Shown: positions 22,009 to 33,459, counted from the stretch's first letter. The stretch: DNA of 64,000 bases from Laburnicola sp. R22_1 (GCA_014281115.1 JACONQ010000006.1:186001-250000); one strand, 5' to 3'. Numbers and translations are program-made. Notes: generated from the sequence alone by a model not told the origin.

Positions 22009-24483
22009 TTTGGATGATTGGTCTCGAAGATGTTCGAAAGTGAGAGTAGTTGAAAAGGAGATTGGAGGCTGCGAGGAGTTGCTGATGATGTGATGGGATG
22101 GATTCAAAGTGCTTCGAGGGCAACGGATTTTATATTGTTTCTTGATGTCGTTGGAGGCTCGGCGATGCTCTGACCTTGTTCTGACCTTGTTCCTGGGACG
22201 TCCTGAAGAGTTGGCAAGACGAAATGTCGTATGCGAATGCGGACATGCCCTTTGTCCGGGATGTTTACACATCGCATGTTTCTAAAGTCGCATTAGCTCA
22301 TGCCGAGAAACGGCGGGCCGAATAAAAGTTGTACCTCAAGCTTCTAAGCCTCATTCTCTTTACAATCTCTGATCTCGACCTGCGCTGAGCCACATGGTAC
22401 TGTCATTGGTACACGACGTTTTGCTTATCACTCGCCAAGTAATTCAATTAATGCTGAAACATACGCATTTCAATTGTGGCTGTGAGATCTTGGCTGTCCA
22501 ACTGAATTGCCTCTAGGAAAGTGGGCCGAAAGCAATCGCGATAACCTCGGAAGCTCTAAAGCACTCGGCGTTCATGGCGGTAGGTTGAATGCTGGGGAGC
22601 TCCCTGGGCCGTTCTGACGTGTAGCGTCATTAAAATGAATGAGTGGCTGGTGCCGTTGGGCTAGTGTCGATCAAGACTCGCTTAGCTGCAGATGCCAGCT
22701 CTATAGCCTCTACTTCGTGCCATAAACCACTTGAAAGCCATTTAGTAAAGTTCAGGGACAGGTGAGCTACAGGTATACTCGGGACTCGAGCGGTGAACCA
22801 TCGGTCGAAGAATCGATGTCATCGAACATCCACTCGGAAATGTTATCGACATCAACGCAGGATATTGCAGCTCGGGCTTCGCGAATGTGTCGATGAAAAT
22901 GGGCTAAGGAACATTACAACTGCATCAATATGTTTGGCTGTCGAAACAGCTATACTTAGGTGTGTACCTGGAAGTGAGACCTGCTTTTTCGCTTTTTCGC
23001 CATTATTACGGCGCTACCGAGGCATGAAGTGAACTGTCCCGGCAAGCTCACCAGGTTCATCCCTGGATGACCAACGGTGTGTACTGGGCGACATGCAAGT
23101 TTAATGACATCCAGTGAAAGATGTTCCCTTTCTACTGTATGGATCTCAGTTATCTTCGACCCTGAAATAAGAGTGATTTCATGAAAATTCAGGGTTGCTT
23201 TGCACCACGATCTGCAAGGTTCATCTACTCTCCAAACCGGAGACGGCTTTTTCACGCCCACCGACTTCCCAATTTGCGAATTGCGCGGCAGTGTTGTCTA
23301 AAAGTCTGGTAGCTACACACGATGAGAACTAAGAGTGTTGGCCTACTACGCTGTGTAGTACGTACGTGTGCAACACATTGCCAGGATAGACGCCGCAAAC
23401 AAGACTATCGTTGTTATTGACTACGCCACTACATTTCCCCTTGATTGGATCTCGACCGCTCTGGGCCCCATGCAAGGTATTGATGCGTTGAAAAATCTGC
23501 AGGTTGCTGCGCACGATTCGTCACTGCCCAAGGTGCATTCCCGAAAATTCCCCAATTGTCAATATTATAGGGCATCTATGAATTATCCAGGGTGCAGGAA
23601 CGATATCACGCGGTCGGCTGTGCCACTGCGATGACGAGAGCTCCGCCACGTACGCGTGGGGACCCCCGTCGGGAATGGTACAAGCCTACAAGGTACCGAA
23701 GCGGTCCCTGTCAGATTATTACCCCGAAGCCTGAAGGTAGCATCGGCTTGTATCATGCCGAGGGGCGCAATGACTTCATTAATGGGGGCTGGCACCAGGT
23801 GGTGTAGCAAGGTTACCTAGGTATCATATCGCCAGAAAAAAAAATTCTGCCCCGCCCTATACAGGCCTCTCACCAGCTGGTGATTCTGCCTCTGTTCCCT
23901 AGGTACGGAAGCCGCGGATTTGTAGGGTAGGGTATAGCAGGCCCGTTTACATAACACTCGTGAATTCCAGCACCACCTGGTGCTCAATTTATATTATTTG
24001 CGCCTGCGTCCATGAAGAGATTGTTTGTTGAGGCTTGCTGCATACTTCAAGAGTGGAGGTTTTGGAACGTATCTGCTTTCCAAGGCTGTTCATGTGCGTG
24101 TGCCACTCGGGGTCGTATATCCAATTCCATGGACGCCGCGAAATCTCCGCCACATCATGCCACTGAAAGCTATAGTTGTCGCTATGCTGTCCAAAGTCAT
24201 ATATAATCTTAACTCCTGATACTAGTAATTTCCGAGGTTGTCGGGTGTGAGGTCGTGTGAAGTGCCAGTATACGTATGGATGTCAAGCAAAGGGGATATC
24301 AAAGGGTTTGGCTTTTTCTATCCTGCAGTTTAAGATCCTGCAGAAGGTCCCACGCCTTCATGAAACACTGCCGGCACGTGGCGAGATGCGCCGATAGACG
24401 GATATCTCGTGATCGCTAGGAGAGGTATGTTTCGTGATTACTTATATTTACGTACTTTCGACACCCTTTCCCTCTGCACCTCA
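22009..24483. other. 2.5 kb without a supported gene
   Basis: Ordinary base composition but no frame I can tie to a family. Open frames such as 22,956-23,261 (minus), 23,368-23,634 (plus) and 23,583-23,810 (minus) overlap one another and show no domain. A plus-strand frame at 24,025-24,219 ends in a hydrophobic segment and could be a gene remnant. Three near-palindromic CACC..GGTG sites lie at 23,793-23,982. Confidence 0.5.
23793..23982. promoter_or_regulatory. Three spaced near-palindromes CACC-N4-GGTG
   Basis: CACCAGGTGGTG at 23,793-23,804, CACCAGCTGGTG (perfect palindrome) at 23,871-23,882 and CACCACCTGGTG at 23,971-23,982, spaced about 78 and 100 bp. All contain a CANNTG core. They lie downstream of the UstYa-like gene's 3' end, so there is no obvious promoter context. 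A regulatory role is only a guess. Confidence 0.3.
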
Positions 24484-25422
24484 CTAGAAGATCTCCTGGT
24501 CGTCATAGGCCCTCACACTCTCTAATGCCTTCCGCACTTCCACCGGGTCCCTGCAGACATGCTTGCTATCCCAGCCATCGCTGCCACCGTTGTGATCCGG
24601 GAACGTCGTTTCCAAGCCCTCCATGCTCATGTCCGCGCTGCACAGAATAGCCTGTCGCATGTAGTCGAAGCAGTGAATCATATGCCAATGATGGTCTTCG
24701 GGCATGGAGGTGATGTCCCAAAGCGGGTGATTAGAAGTTAAGGCGGAGTAGACTTCGACAACGGCGAAGAGGCAGTGAAGTTGGTGCGTCATGCTGGTGG
24801 TGAAAACGGTTTGGTTGGGCCACACAATGGGCGTGGGGAGATCGTGATAGTTTTCGGGGTCGGGGATGGATTGGAATCCCATGCCCTCTGTGGGAATGTT
24901 AATGGAAGATGCAAAGCTAATCTAATGGACGTGAACTTACTGGGCATGAGCTCGTTCCACGCCTGGAGGGTCTGTGGCGTGAAGAACTCGGATGTATTCA
25001 TCGGTGCAAAAGTCTGATTAACATGGAATGTCGTGACCCGTGTAGGAACTGCCTCTGCGTTAACATGTTTCTGATGGCCATCGCCTTATGCACATACTGT
25101 GCGGTCCCCATCCAGTCACATCGCCACCAACTTCCAGTGCACTGCTGCTTCTCTTGCCCCCCAGTCCGAGCTGCCGCAGCATCCCTTGATCTCTTGCCAA
25201 TAATACCACCATCACCAATTGCAACCCAATGATCACGAACCACCGCGAAGCCTTGAGAATCCCTACGAATGTGTTTCTCTTCGACCTCCGGCTCCTGCCT
25301 GTGTATGTGTCCGCCGCCCACTGTTTCTCCATGCCAACCAGCGATTCTACCTCGGTCGAAGAGTCGTCATCGTGCTGGTCGACTGCGGGAACGTTCTTGT
25401 ATTCGTGTTGCGGCTCCATCAT
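24484..25422 (-). CDS. UstYa-like (DUF3328) family oxidase
   Basis: Three exons, complement(join(24484..24887, 24941..25054, 25098..25419)), 279 aa from the ATG at 25,419; an adjacent ATG at 25,422 would add one residue. Introns are 43 nt (25,055-25,097, GTATGT...GTTAAC...CAG) and 53 nt (24,888-24,940, GTAAGT...CCACAG). An acidic/polar N terminus precedes a single transmembrane helix at about residues 60-75 (WFVIIGLQLVMVVLLA). The family segments VGGDVTGW, NTSEFFTPQTLQAWNELMP and the two HxxHC motifs follow: HQLHC at 180-184 and HMIHC at 214-218. UstYa-type proteins are membrane-anchored, probably copper-dependent oxidases that act in maturation of fungal ribosomal peptides and other secondary metabolites (ustiloxin, cyclochlorotine). 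Both motifs are intact, so the protein could be active. No precursor peptide, synthetase or second UstY gene is visible within 5 kb, so its pathway is unknown. The nearest regulator is the Zn2Cys6 gene at 17,049. Confidence 0.9.
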
Positions 25423-26150
25423 ATCAAGATAAGGAAACAAACGACACCTGGTTTTCAAAGCAGAAACAAAAAGTTAATATGGCGCGAAGCGAAAGTGAGC
25501 ACAGCTGGAGAGCAACAGACAGCGCGGCATGACGCCGTATATGGGGCTTCTCCTATGCATCGGATCTGCAACTGGACTTGTTTGACAATAGTTTGTCTTT
25601 TTGAGATTCTGCTGTAGATGGCGGGGACGCGAAGGCGCGGAGCAGGCTTGCGAAACGAAAGCTTGTGTCGGAGATGCAGCAGCTAATCCTGGTCTCGTTA
25701 GATCGTGGAACTCGAGACCGCATAGGTGAGACGCTAGGCTCTATCTGGGCGCGACATGAAACCTAAACGGAACAAGCTGGAGCACCATCAAAGACCTCGC
25801 GAATGCGTCTCTTAAGTGTGGTGTGAACGTCTTGGAGCGGTTCGTTGTTATGGTGGCAGTTTATATTGATCATGAATGAATGAAGTTCATGGGGACCACG
25901 AAAAAGGCCTCGCATGCACTGCGCCACTCTTCAGCACACAGCTCTGTGTTACCAGTGGTATTGGGCATAGAAGAAACAAAGTAGCATCGGGGCAGTCATG
26001 CTGCGTAATGCTAGGTACGAACGCAAAATTTCACACTCCTTGTAGCTGTCTATTTATGCTCGAACGAACACTAAAGGAAGACATGTTGATCTCAAACTGC
26101 GCAACATGATCAGCACGGATGCGGGATACAACAATTGGTATGTCTTAGGA
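25423..26150. other. Upstream region of the UstYa-like gene to the AT-rich boundary
   Basis: Ordinary composition with no recognised gene; it presumably holds the promoter of the minus-strand UstYa-like gene. Composition switches to the RIP-like state at about 26,125-26,165. Confidence 0.5.
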
Positions 26151-26214
26151 AAAACTTATCTTATTAATTAGACGCCCCACAAAAAAATCGCTAGTTATAC
26201 ACTAAAAAGTCCTA

Positions 26215-26865
26215 GAAACTATAAGGGCGATACACAGCCTTATAGGGCAAACCTCTTAGAGATAGCTAGTATAGTTAAAAGAGATAACTAAATTAAGACG
26301 ATATTAAGATAGAGGATAAGGAAGGGACCTAGAGGGCCCTTACTTATATAGTGGGCGGTATAGGGTATAAGCCTATACTAACTATGCACTAATACTAATT
26401 AGGAAAAGCACCTTTTATAAAGTAAAAGACGCTATTAAGGTATAAAAAAATAGTAAATAACTAGTAAAGAGGTAGGTATAAACTATTATATAACCTCCCT
26501 TTTAAGGCCTAAAAATAGAAAGGAAAGTATATAAAAATAGGGTGTTTTAGCGGATTTTTAATATAACTAGTACTTTTTAGGGCTAGAAAGGGCTAGAATA
26601 GAGGCAATAGGCCCCTATAGTTCTAGCAGTAGCCTTAGTTTTTAATTTAGATGCTATTTAGTAAAAATATTAAAGAAAGTAATTAGAGGTAAATTAGTGC
26701 TAAGTTAGAAACTATATTTTAGCGTTTAGTATTTTACTAATAAAGCGTATTTTTAGCTTTAACGCTATATAAAATATAATTAGCTAAATTTTTTCTAGTT
26801 AGTTTATTATGCGCTGGCGCAATTATATTATATAAGGTTTTCTAGTACTATAGAAAAGTACTTTT
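26215..26865 (+). repeat. Dispersed repeat R1, copy 4
   Basis: Colinear with 792-1,450, from a GATACACAGCCTTATAGGGC-like start to the CTAGTACTATAGAAAAG block. It is cut there and joined directly to an inverted R2 fragment at about 26,866. Confidence 0.65.
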
Positions 26866-26965
26866 TTAATTACTAAGTAGGGGGCTCTACTTTTTTTATT
26901 ATATTATTTAAGATAAAAGTCTTTATTATACTACCCCTAGGTAGTTAATTTAACGCTATATAGAA
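26866..26965 (-). repeat. R2 fragment, inverted
   Basis: Short inverted R2 piece (TTAATTACTAAGTAGGGGGC, AAGATAAAAGTC, CCTAGGTAGTTAATTTAACG) between R1 copy 4 and the flank of the pogo-like element. The same join of R2 end and GCTTA..TTATTAC flank occurs near 15,400-15,740. Confidence 0.55.
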
Positions 26966-27066
26966 AAGTAGCGCTTAGCGAGCTTATTACGCACTAACTC
27001 TTTTTATTAATACTATCTTAAAACGCTTTTTTATGTATACAATAGTAGGAGGAATATCTACTATTA

Positions 27067-27128
27067 ACGTACTTTGCACTCGAGTCGATCATTCCATCGA
27101 GTCGATCACTTTGCCAAGACCCCACCAA
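27067..27128 (+). repeat. Left TIR of the pogo-like element
   Basis: 62 bp, identical by eye to the reverse complement of 28,882-28,943. It has internal 12-bp direct repeats at 27,080-27,091 and 27,097-27,108, probable transposase binding sites. Confidence 0.93.
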
Positions 27129-27133
27129 GTTCT

Positions 27134-28878
27134 GTACTATTCACGATAGTACAGAGTCAACACGAACTATTTTCAATAGTCTAAATAGGCCAATCTATTC
27201 AGAATCTACTTCTACAGGCTGCCTACAGGTTGTTTTGTTATGCCCAGGCTTGCCGCAGCGTCCACAGCGCCGTTGAGCAGATTCGCCTCTATCAGCGCGC
27301 ACCCTCTTCTTCGCCTTTTGCCTATCACTGCGCGCCCCAAACTCCTTTAGAGTGGCCAGCCGCTGGCCCTCTTCAGCTGTGAGGACTCCTTCACGCTGTA
27401 CTCGCTTTCTTTTATGCGATTTACGTCGCGTGGCGGCCTTATTAGCAGCTTAAAGTTTGGCGTTGCGTTTGGTCATTAACACCAAAGAATGCCCTACCGG
27501 TATCAGCTCAGCGCCTTTAACGAGCTTTTCCACCGCCTCAACCATATAAGTTAGGGAACTATCTACATGCCTTTGAATCCTCTGCTTAACCAGCGTCGAT
27601 TGCGACCCAAGTTCTGTACTATTTCGCGGAGTTTGCGACTCCCATGTACTATTGCGAATAGTACAAAGTGGAGGCGTACGCAGGCGGACGTTAAGCTGCG
27701 ATATCACAACTTCTGGGTTGTGGGGCACTAGGCCAGCACCTCGAAAGCCTCCTTTGATATTACTTTCAGTAATTAAAGCCTTAAAAGCAGCAATAAAGCA
27801 AGGTAGGAACTCGATTTTAGTGATGTGCGTGATGTGGTTGCGCATCAGATTCTCGGCTTGGCGCCCATACGCCTTCTTTAACGGCGCAAAACAACCCACG
27901 TTAAGTGGCTGCAAGAGGTGCGACGAATGTGGAGGCATATAGAGAGTAATAATATTACTCTTTTTGCAGTAATCCTGGAATTCGAGCGAGTTATAACTTT
28001 TGTGGCCATTAATAATGAGCAAACGTGCTCTACTAGTAGTACGCCTCTTTGTATACTCATTAAAGTGCTTCAGCCATTGCAAACTAAGCTTATTTGTTGT
28101 CTAGCCGTTCTTAGAGACTGCAATAACCCAATTATAAGGTAGATCCTTCTCCTTATACCAGGCGGAGAGGTGGTGCTTGCCCCCGAAGATAATAAAGGGT
28201 GGGATCCACCACCCCATTGCGTTGATGCCTTGGATGACTGTTGTCCACTCCCTATTGCCCTGCTGCACCTGCTTTAGCTGTCCTTAACGCTTAGAGCCTG
28301 TGACTACCGCTCTAGTCAATATTATGCCCATTATAAAGCCAGACTCGTCGAAATTGTAGGTGTCCTTATCTAGGATACCATACTTGGCCTTCATGTTCTC
28401 CACAAGCCGGAACTAGCCTTGTATTACCTCAGGATCCTCCTAGAGGGCTCTCTTGTAGTCGTACTTTTGATTGAACTTAACTTGAAGCTTTGGCTGGCGC
28501 TTAACAAAGTCATAAGGCCACCTCTAGCCAACTGGCTCGTAGTGGCGTGCAGCTAGTAAAGAATCGGCCATATCTTTTATAGCATCAAGCCGGGGCAGAA
28601 ATCCTTGCGTGTCTAGGTCGAGTATATGCTGCACAATCACCTGCTCCTCTCTTATAGTAAGTCTTATTTTGTTGGGTGCGCAGTCGCGTCTAAACGTCTT
28701 TCTGGCGCGTTAGTTGCTAAGTATACTTTAAGAGACGTTATAGAGGGCTATAGCACATTACTAAGAGAGTGTCGCGTCTCGTTTAATAGCCTGGATCGCA
28801 AGCTGTATACGCGCTTCTTTTAACGCCAGTGGTTTGTTGTGTGGTTGAGGCATCGCGTTGTACTATTGCTGATAGTAC
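27134..28878. repeat. Three 19-bp GTACTATT-N4-ATAGTAC palindromes within the pogo-like element
   Basis: Copies lie at 27,134-27,152 (left subterminal), 27,645-27,664 (internal, in the transposase C-terminal coding part) and 28,860-28,878 (right subterminal). Only these three positions, not the span between them, are the sites. The subterminal pair is symmetric, which suggests a role in element ends. The internal one may be a chance or regulatory copy. Confidence 0.6.
27195..28853 (-). pseudogene. Pogo/Fot1-like transposase, RIP-inactivated
   Basis: Reading frame of 1,659 nt (about 552 codons) from ATG at 28,853 to the stop at 27,195-27,197. The N terminus has the KEARIQLAIQAIK helix-turn-helix block. 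The DDE region has PYNWVIAVSKNG(stop)TTN, then LLIINGHKSYNS and MPPHSSHLLQPLNVGCFAPL. The C terminus has a CCHC zinc knuckle, CGRCGKPGHNKTTC. Family members carry Asp in the DGH and LQPLDVG motifs; both are Asn here (IINGH, LQPLNVG), each explained by a G-to-A change on the coding strand after T. Premature stops include paired TAG TAA near 28,759, TAG for Trp near 28,120 and TAA for Gln at 27,450. The longest open part covers 27,450-28,082. The enzyme cannot be active from this copy. The high sequence quality between lesions suggests a single mild RIP round. Confidence 0.92.
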
Positions 28879-28881
28879 GTT

Positions 28882-28943
28882 TTGGTGGGGTCTTGGCAAA
28901 GTGATCGACTCGATGGAATGATCGACTCGAGTGCAAAGTACGT
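28882..28943 (-). repeat. Right TIR of the pogo-like element
   Basis: 62 bp, the inverted counterpart of 27,067-27,128 with no difference seen. It is flanked by TA. Confidence 0.93.
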
Positions 28944-28999
28944 TATTATAATATTTTTATTAGAAACTTCTTAGTTGTAAAAAAAAACTATAGAAAATT

Positions 29000-29160
29000 A
29001 GGGTGGCAAATAGGTATAGGTTAGGTTGGGGTTAAGGTCTTATATAATCTAATCTAACTCTAACCTAATCCTACTTATATAAGACTCTAACCCTAACCTA
29101 ATCTAGATTATATAAAACTCTACTCTAATCTAATCTATAGAGTACCTATTTAATACTATA
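29000..29160. repeat. Telomere-like degenerate repeat
   Basis: Contains GGTATAGGTTAGGTTGGGG, then several CTCTAACC(C)TAACCTAATCTA units; same family as 7,190-7,330 and 12,620-12,790. Confidence 0.55.
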
Positions 29161-29164
29161 ATAA

Positions 29165-29975
29165 ATAGCTATATGGCGTTATTTTATCTACCTAGAGGTA
29201 GGATAATAAAGGCTTTTATCTTAAATAATATAATAAAAAAAGCAAAGCCTTCTGCTTAGTAATTAAAAAGGCGTAAAAAAGGTAATATAAAAAAAGCGCG
29301 TTTAAACTACTAAGTAAGCTTAGTAGTCTTAGCGTAAGGCTCTTATAAGTAATTTTTTTATAAAGAGACTACTTAGAACTTTAGGAGAGATACAACTTTA
29401 GCGTAGCTATACTATAAGCTATCTCTTCTCTATTATTCTAAGTTATAAACTACTATTCTAATTATTATAAATAATATAAGTTAATATATTAATAGGTATA
29501 TACTGCTATGCTTATAGTAGTGGGATAAGGGTAATATATACTAGATATACTATTACTCTATTACTATATTAAGATTATTTATAATAAATCTCCTACTATT
29601 ATCTCTTTATATCTACGCCCTACTATTTATCTAGGCATTAATATTATTTCTAAAGAAGTACTTACTATTACTAAAAAGTATATATTAAAGATTTATACTA
29701 CTACTATTAAAGAGGCTATTAAAGTAACTATACTAGAGTTCTATTTTATTTAAATACTTATCTAGCGTAAGGGGCAAGTATACTTAACTATCTATAAGGT
29801 AGTCCTAGTATACTAGTTAGGTTAGTAGCTTATTTAGTTTATAAAGGACTATAAGATTAAATTTCCACTTTAGTAGATATAATTACTTCTTATTAGTAGT
29901 AGAATTGTCTAGTAGGAAATATAAAAGGAGGATAATAAGGTGTTTATTAATAAGTTATATAGTAGTAAGAGTATT
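29165..29975 (+). repeat. Dispersed repeat R2, copy with LTR-like start
   Basis: Begins TATGGCGTTATTTTATCTACC (original probably TGTGGCGTTA..) and is colinear with 15,736-16,550 through the Gag-like part. It is strongly RIP-mutated. Confidence 0.6.
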
Positions 29976-30024
29976 ATATAAATCTGCGAGATTATTCTAA
30001 CTATTATTGCTATTATTACTATTA

Positions 30025-31400
30025 AGTTAGTGTAAGGGCGGTATACGGCCTTATAGGGCAAACCTCTCTAGGATAGCTAGAATAGTTAAAAGAGCTAGTT
30101 AAATTAAGACTATTCTAAGATAGTGGATAAGAAAGGGACGTAGGGGGCCCTTTTTTATATAGAGGGCGGCATAGGGCACAGGCTCACACTAACCACCACG
30201 CTAACACTAACTAGAAAAGGCGCCTTTAAAAAGGTAAAAGGCGTAAATAGGAAAAATAGAGTATAAAAGAGAGATAATAGGGCGTGCTTAGTAGAGAGGC
30301 TAGCAAGTACTATTATATAATCCCCCTTTTAGGACCTAAAAATAAAAAGGAAAGTATATAAAAATAGGGTGTTTTAGCGGATTTTTAATATAACTAGCAC
30401 TATTTTAGGGCTAAAAAGGGCTAGAATAGAGGCAATAGGCCCCTATAGTTCTAGCGGTAGTCTTAGTTTTTAATTTAAATGCTGTTTAGTAGAGATATTA
30501 AGAAAAGTAGTTAGGGATAAATTAGTACTAGATTAGAAACTATATCTTAGTGTTTAGCATTTTACTAATAGAGCGTATTCTTAGATCTAACACTATATAA
30601 AAATATAGTTAGCTAAAAATTTTCTAGTTAGTTTATTATGCGCTAGCGTAATTATATTATATAAGATTTCCTAGTACTATAGAAAAGCATTTTAAAAACA
30701 TGTGTTAACCTAACTATATAGTTTTTAATTAGGGTAGAGCAGATTACAAAGCTATAGGGGCTGCTAGTATAGTAGGGTAGAGGTGCTAAAAGGTGCCCTA
30801 CGCACATAATAGCTAGATAGCTACTAAATTAGTAGTAAGCTAGCTAGAAAGGAAATAGCTAGAAATAAGGATACTAAAAGTAATAGGTGCCTATATATAG
30901 TAGGCTAGCTAAAGAGCTACTTAACTAGTAGTAAACTAGGCTACCTATTTTAGTAGCTTAGAGTGCTCCTAGAGACAGAATAAGTTAAGTAACTAGTAGA
31001 TTAGAGTGAGGGCTAATAATTAGGGGGTAGATCCTAATTATTAGTGTTTTAGAAGACTTTATTAGGCGGTTTCCTATTAAATTTATTACCTAAGCATTCT
31101 TTCTATAGGGAGTTAGACTTAGGGTTAATTAGATTAGTAAATTTAGGGTTGTTATTAGGGAGGTTATTATAATAGGCAGGTTCTTTATCTTCTAATCTAC
31201 TACTATAATAGGCGGTATTGTTATCTTCTAGACTATTATTATAGTAAGTAATACTAAGTTTATAAAGATTATTCTTATTAAGCGCCTCTACTCTAGTGTA
31301 ATTACTATAGTCCTTACTAGATTAGACGTATTCTAGCTTATCTAGCTATTCTAGTAATAGCTAGGGAAGGGTGGCAGAGAGTAGTTAGCTAAAGTAATTA
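30025..31400 (+). repeat. Dispersed repeat R1, copy 5 with its long continuation
   Basis: Colinear with 792-2,060: the LTR-like head (GTAAGGGCGGTATACGGCC), the middle block, then the inverted Gag-like part to 31,400. There the Tc1-like element begins, so R1 was the insertion target. Confidence 0.65.
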
Positions 31401-31851
31401 TAGTGGAGTGTAATAAAAAAAAGTTACTTAGAAAGTTACCTTTTTAAAAGTCTCATAACTTATTTAATAAATTAGCTAAAAATTTACTAAATTGCTTATT
31501 TTAAAGAGAGAGTTTAGAAGGTTTTAACTATTAATAGAGTATTAGCTAACTAAGCATAAGTCTTGGCACATATAATCTTAAATGTAAAGCTTTTTATAAC
31601 TCTATATTTAGAGCTCTATAACTTTTTAATTAATGTTTAATTTTATTTTAAAATTTAACTAGCCTTTCTAGGTTTAGGGTAGATTATGTAAGCAAATTTT
31701 TAAGCTAAGTCTTCTCTCTACCTTTTTTATATTTTAGGTATAAAAATTTAGAATATGCTTATATAAGCACTAATTATATAATTTCTTAGTAAGCTTTTAG
31801 TTTATAATAATATCTTTCTAGATTTAAATTCTTCTCTCTTAAATCCTTAAA

Positions 31852-33100
31852 ATGGCTCCAAAATTCACCACACTTAAATCTAATCTTCTTCTTCTTTTAA
31901 AGGCTAAAACGCCTAATTTTACTATTGATACTACTTTAAATAAACCCTTAAAAAGTATAAAAATACTATTCATCGTATTAAAGAGAAGTAAAAGGAGAAT
32001 TATAATATAGAAAGAGTTAGTAAAGGAAGGGTTTCTAAGATAACCTCTAGGGCTAAAAGAGTTATTAATAGGGATTTAATTAAAAGTCCTAAGAAAGAAA
32101 ATAAAAGATTATTATTAGAAAATAATCTACGAGTAGCTAAAAGAACTTTACAGTACTTCTTAAAAGAGAAGGGTTATTCTTTTAATAAGGCTACTAAAAA
32201 GCCTTTAATAAAAAAACTAATAATAGATTATTATATGCTAAAGAAAGAGTTAAAAATATAGAAAATATAGACTTTTCTAAAGTTATATTTTCTGATGAGT
32301 CAGCAATACAAAGGGGGCATGATAGTAGGAGTGAATACTATCGAAAGAAAGGAAATAGTAAAGTTAGGAAAGAAATAGTTTCTACTAAAAATTCTAGTAA
32401 GTATTTTAAAATTCTACCTAACTCAGAAAAATCGTTTTTTCTCTATCGTTTTATAATTTTATTTTTTTAATAACTATTATACTAATTTAATAATAGCTCG
32501 CGATAGTACTATTTAAATCTGGGGAGCAATTTAGATAGGCGGTAGATCTAGATTAGAGTTTATTAAAACTCCTAATTAGTCTACTAGCTTTACTAATAAA
32601 AATTATTTAAATAAAATCCTTATACCTATAGTTAAACCTATAGTTAAAAGGGTAAGTCCTTATATACTCTTTTTATCTCTTTTTTAATTTTTAATAAAAT
32701 ATATATTACTATATATTATATTTTAAATGATTTATAAGGTTTTATATATTAATACTAGTCTAGGTGGCAATTTTAACAAGATAACGCCAAAATCCATAAA
32801 ACTAAATTAGTTTTGGATTTCTTTAAAAAAGAGAAAATTAATCTCTTTCACCACCTCCCCTATAGTCCCGATCTTGCCCCTATTGAAAACGTCTGGAGTC
32901 TATTAAAATATAGACTAAATAAGAGATATAATACTACTTTAGGGGTAGGTAAAAGTGAGGCTAGTATTGAGACTTTTAAAAAGGCTATACTAGAGGAGTG
33001 GACTTTAATTCCCCAAAAGGATATAGATAATTGTATATTATCTTTACCTGGGCGTTATAACGCTGTTATAGAGCCTAAAGGGCATTATACTAAGTATTAG
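31852..33100 (+). pseudogene. Tc1-like transposase, degraded but readable
   Basis: Starts MAPKFTTLKSN at 31,852. Blocks in order: a helix-turn-helix-type region (GRVSKITSRAKRVINRDL), IFSDESAIQRG with the first catalytic Asp near 32,293, an IWxWGAI block near 32,520, QDNAKIHKTK near 32,783 with the second Asp, and YSPDLAPIENVWSLLK with Glu. Exactly 34 residues separate the second Asp from the Glu (DD34E, the Tc1 class). The last 95 codons are open to the stop at 33,100. GTAAGT at 32,397 and 32,652 with AG sites before the next conserved blocks suggest two AT-rich introns. Frame shifts and stops in the N-terminal part indicate a non-functional copy, but all three catalytic residues remain encoded, unlike in the pogo-like neighbour. 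Confidence 0.82.
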
Positions 33101-33459
33101 TAATATATTATATAGTACTTTATTACTATTTTATTACTATTTAATATTATTATTAAACTATTAAATACTAACTATTATAGATAATAACTATTTCTATGGA
33201 TTAATTAAAAAGTTATATTACTCTAAACTTAGAGGTTTTTCTTATCCTTATATTACTTCCAAATTATATTCACTAATAGCTAAATAAGTATAAACTAGAA
33301 CTATAACTGTATAGGCCTTAATATTCTAGTTAAAACTAAATTTCTCTTATTATAATAGGCCTTATAATAAAGAATATATTTAAGTTTAAAAATGTAGACC
33401 TTTTTATACTAGTAGACTTAGTCTTTTTCTAGAGGTCTTTTTATATGTAGTTTTATAAA

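Larger units (their letters stand above)
27067..28943 (-). mobile_element. Pogo/Fot1-like DNA transposon, near-complete
   Basis: A 1,877-bp element bounded by TA target duplications (27,065-27,066 and 28,944-28,945) and perfect 62-bp terminal inverted repeats (27,067-27,128 and 28,882-28,943) that begin ACGTACTTTGCAC. Each TIR holds two direct copies of TCGAGTCGATCA, 17 bp apart start to start. Just inside both TIRs lies a GTACTATT..ATAGTAC palindrome. The single gene on the minus strand encodes a DDE_1 transposase. Base composition is far higher in GC than the surroundings, so insertion is recent relative to neighbouring repeats. The empty-site copy at 15,400-15,555 confirms the ends. Confidence 0.95.

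Noticed and set aside
22956..23810. Overlapping frames of 75-101 codons
   Set aside because: No start context, domain, or splice-consistent extension; they overlap on both strands.
17049..25422. The island considered as a complete secondary-metabolite cluster
   Set aside because: No synthase, precursor peptide, transporter or second tailoring enzyme is visible; only a regulator and one UstYa-like gene.
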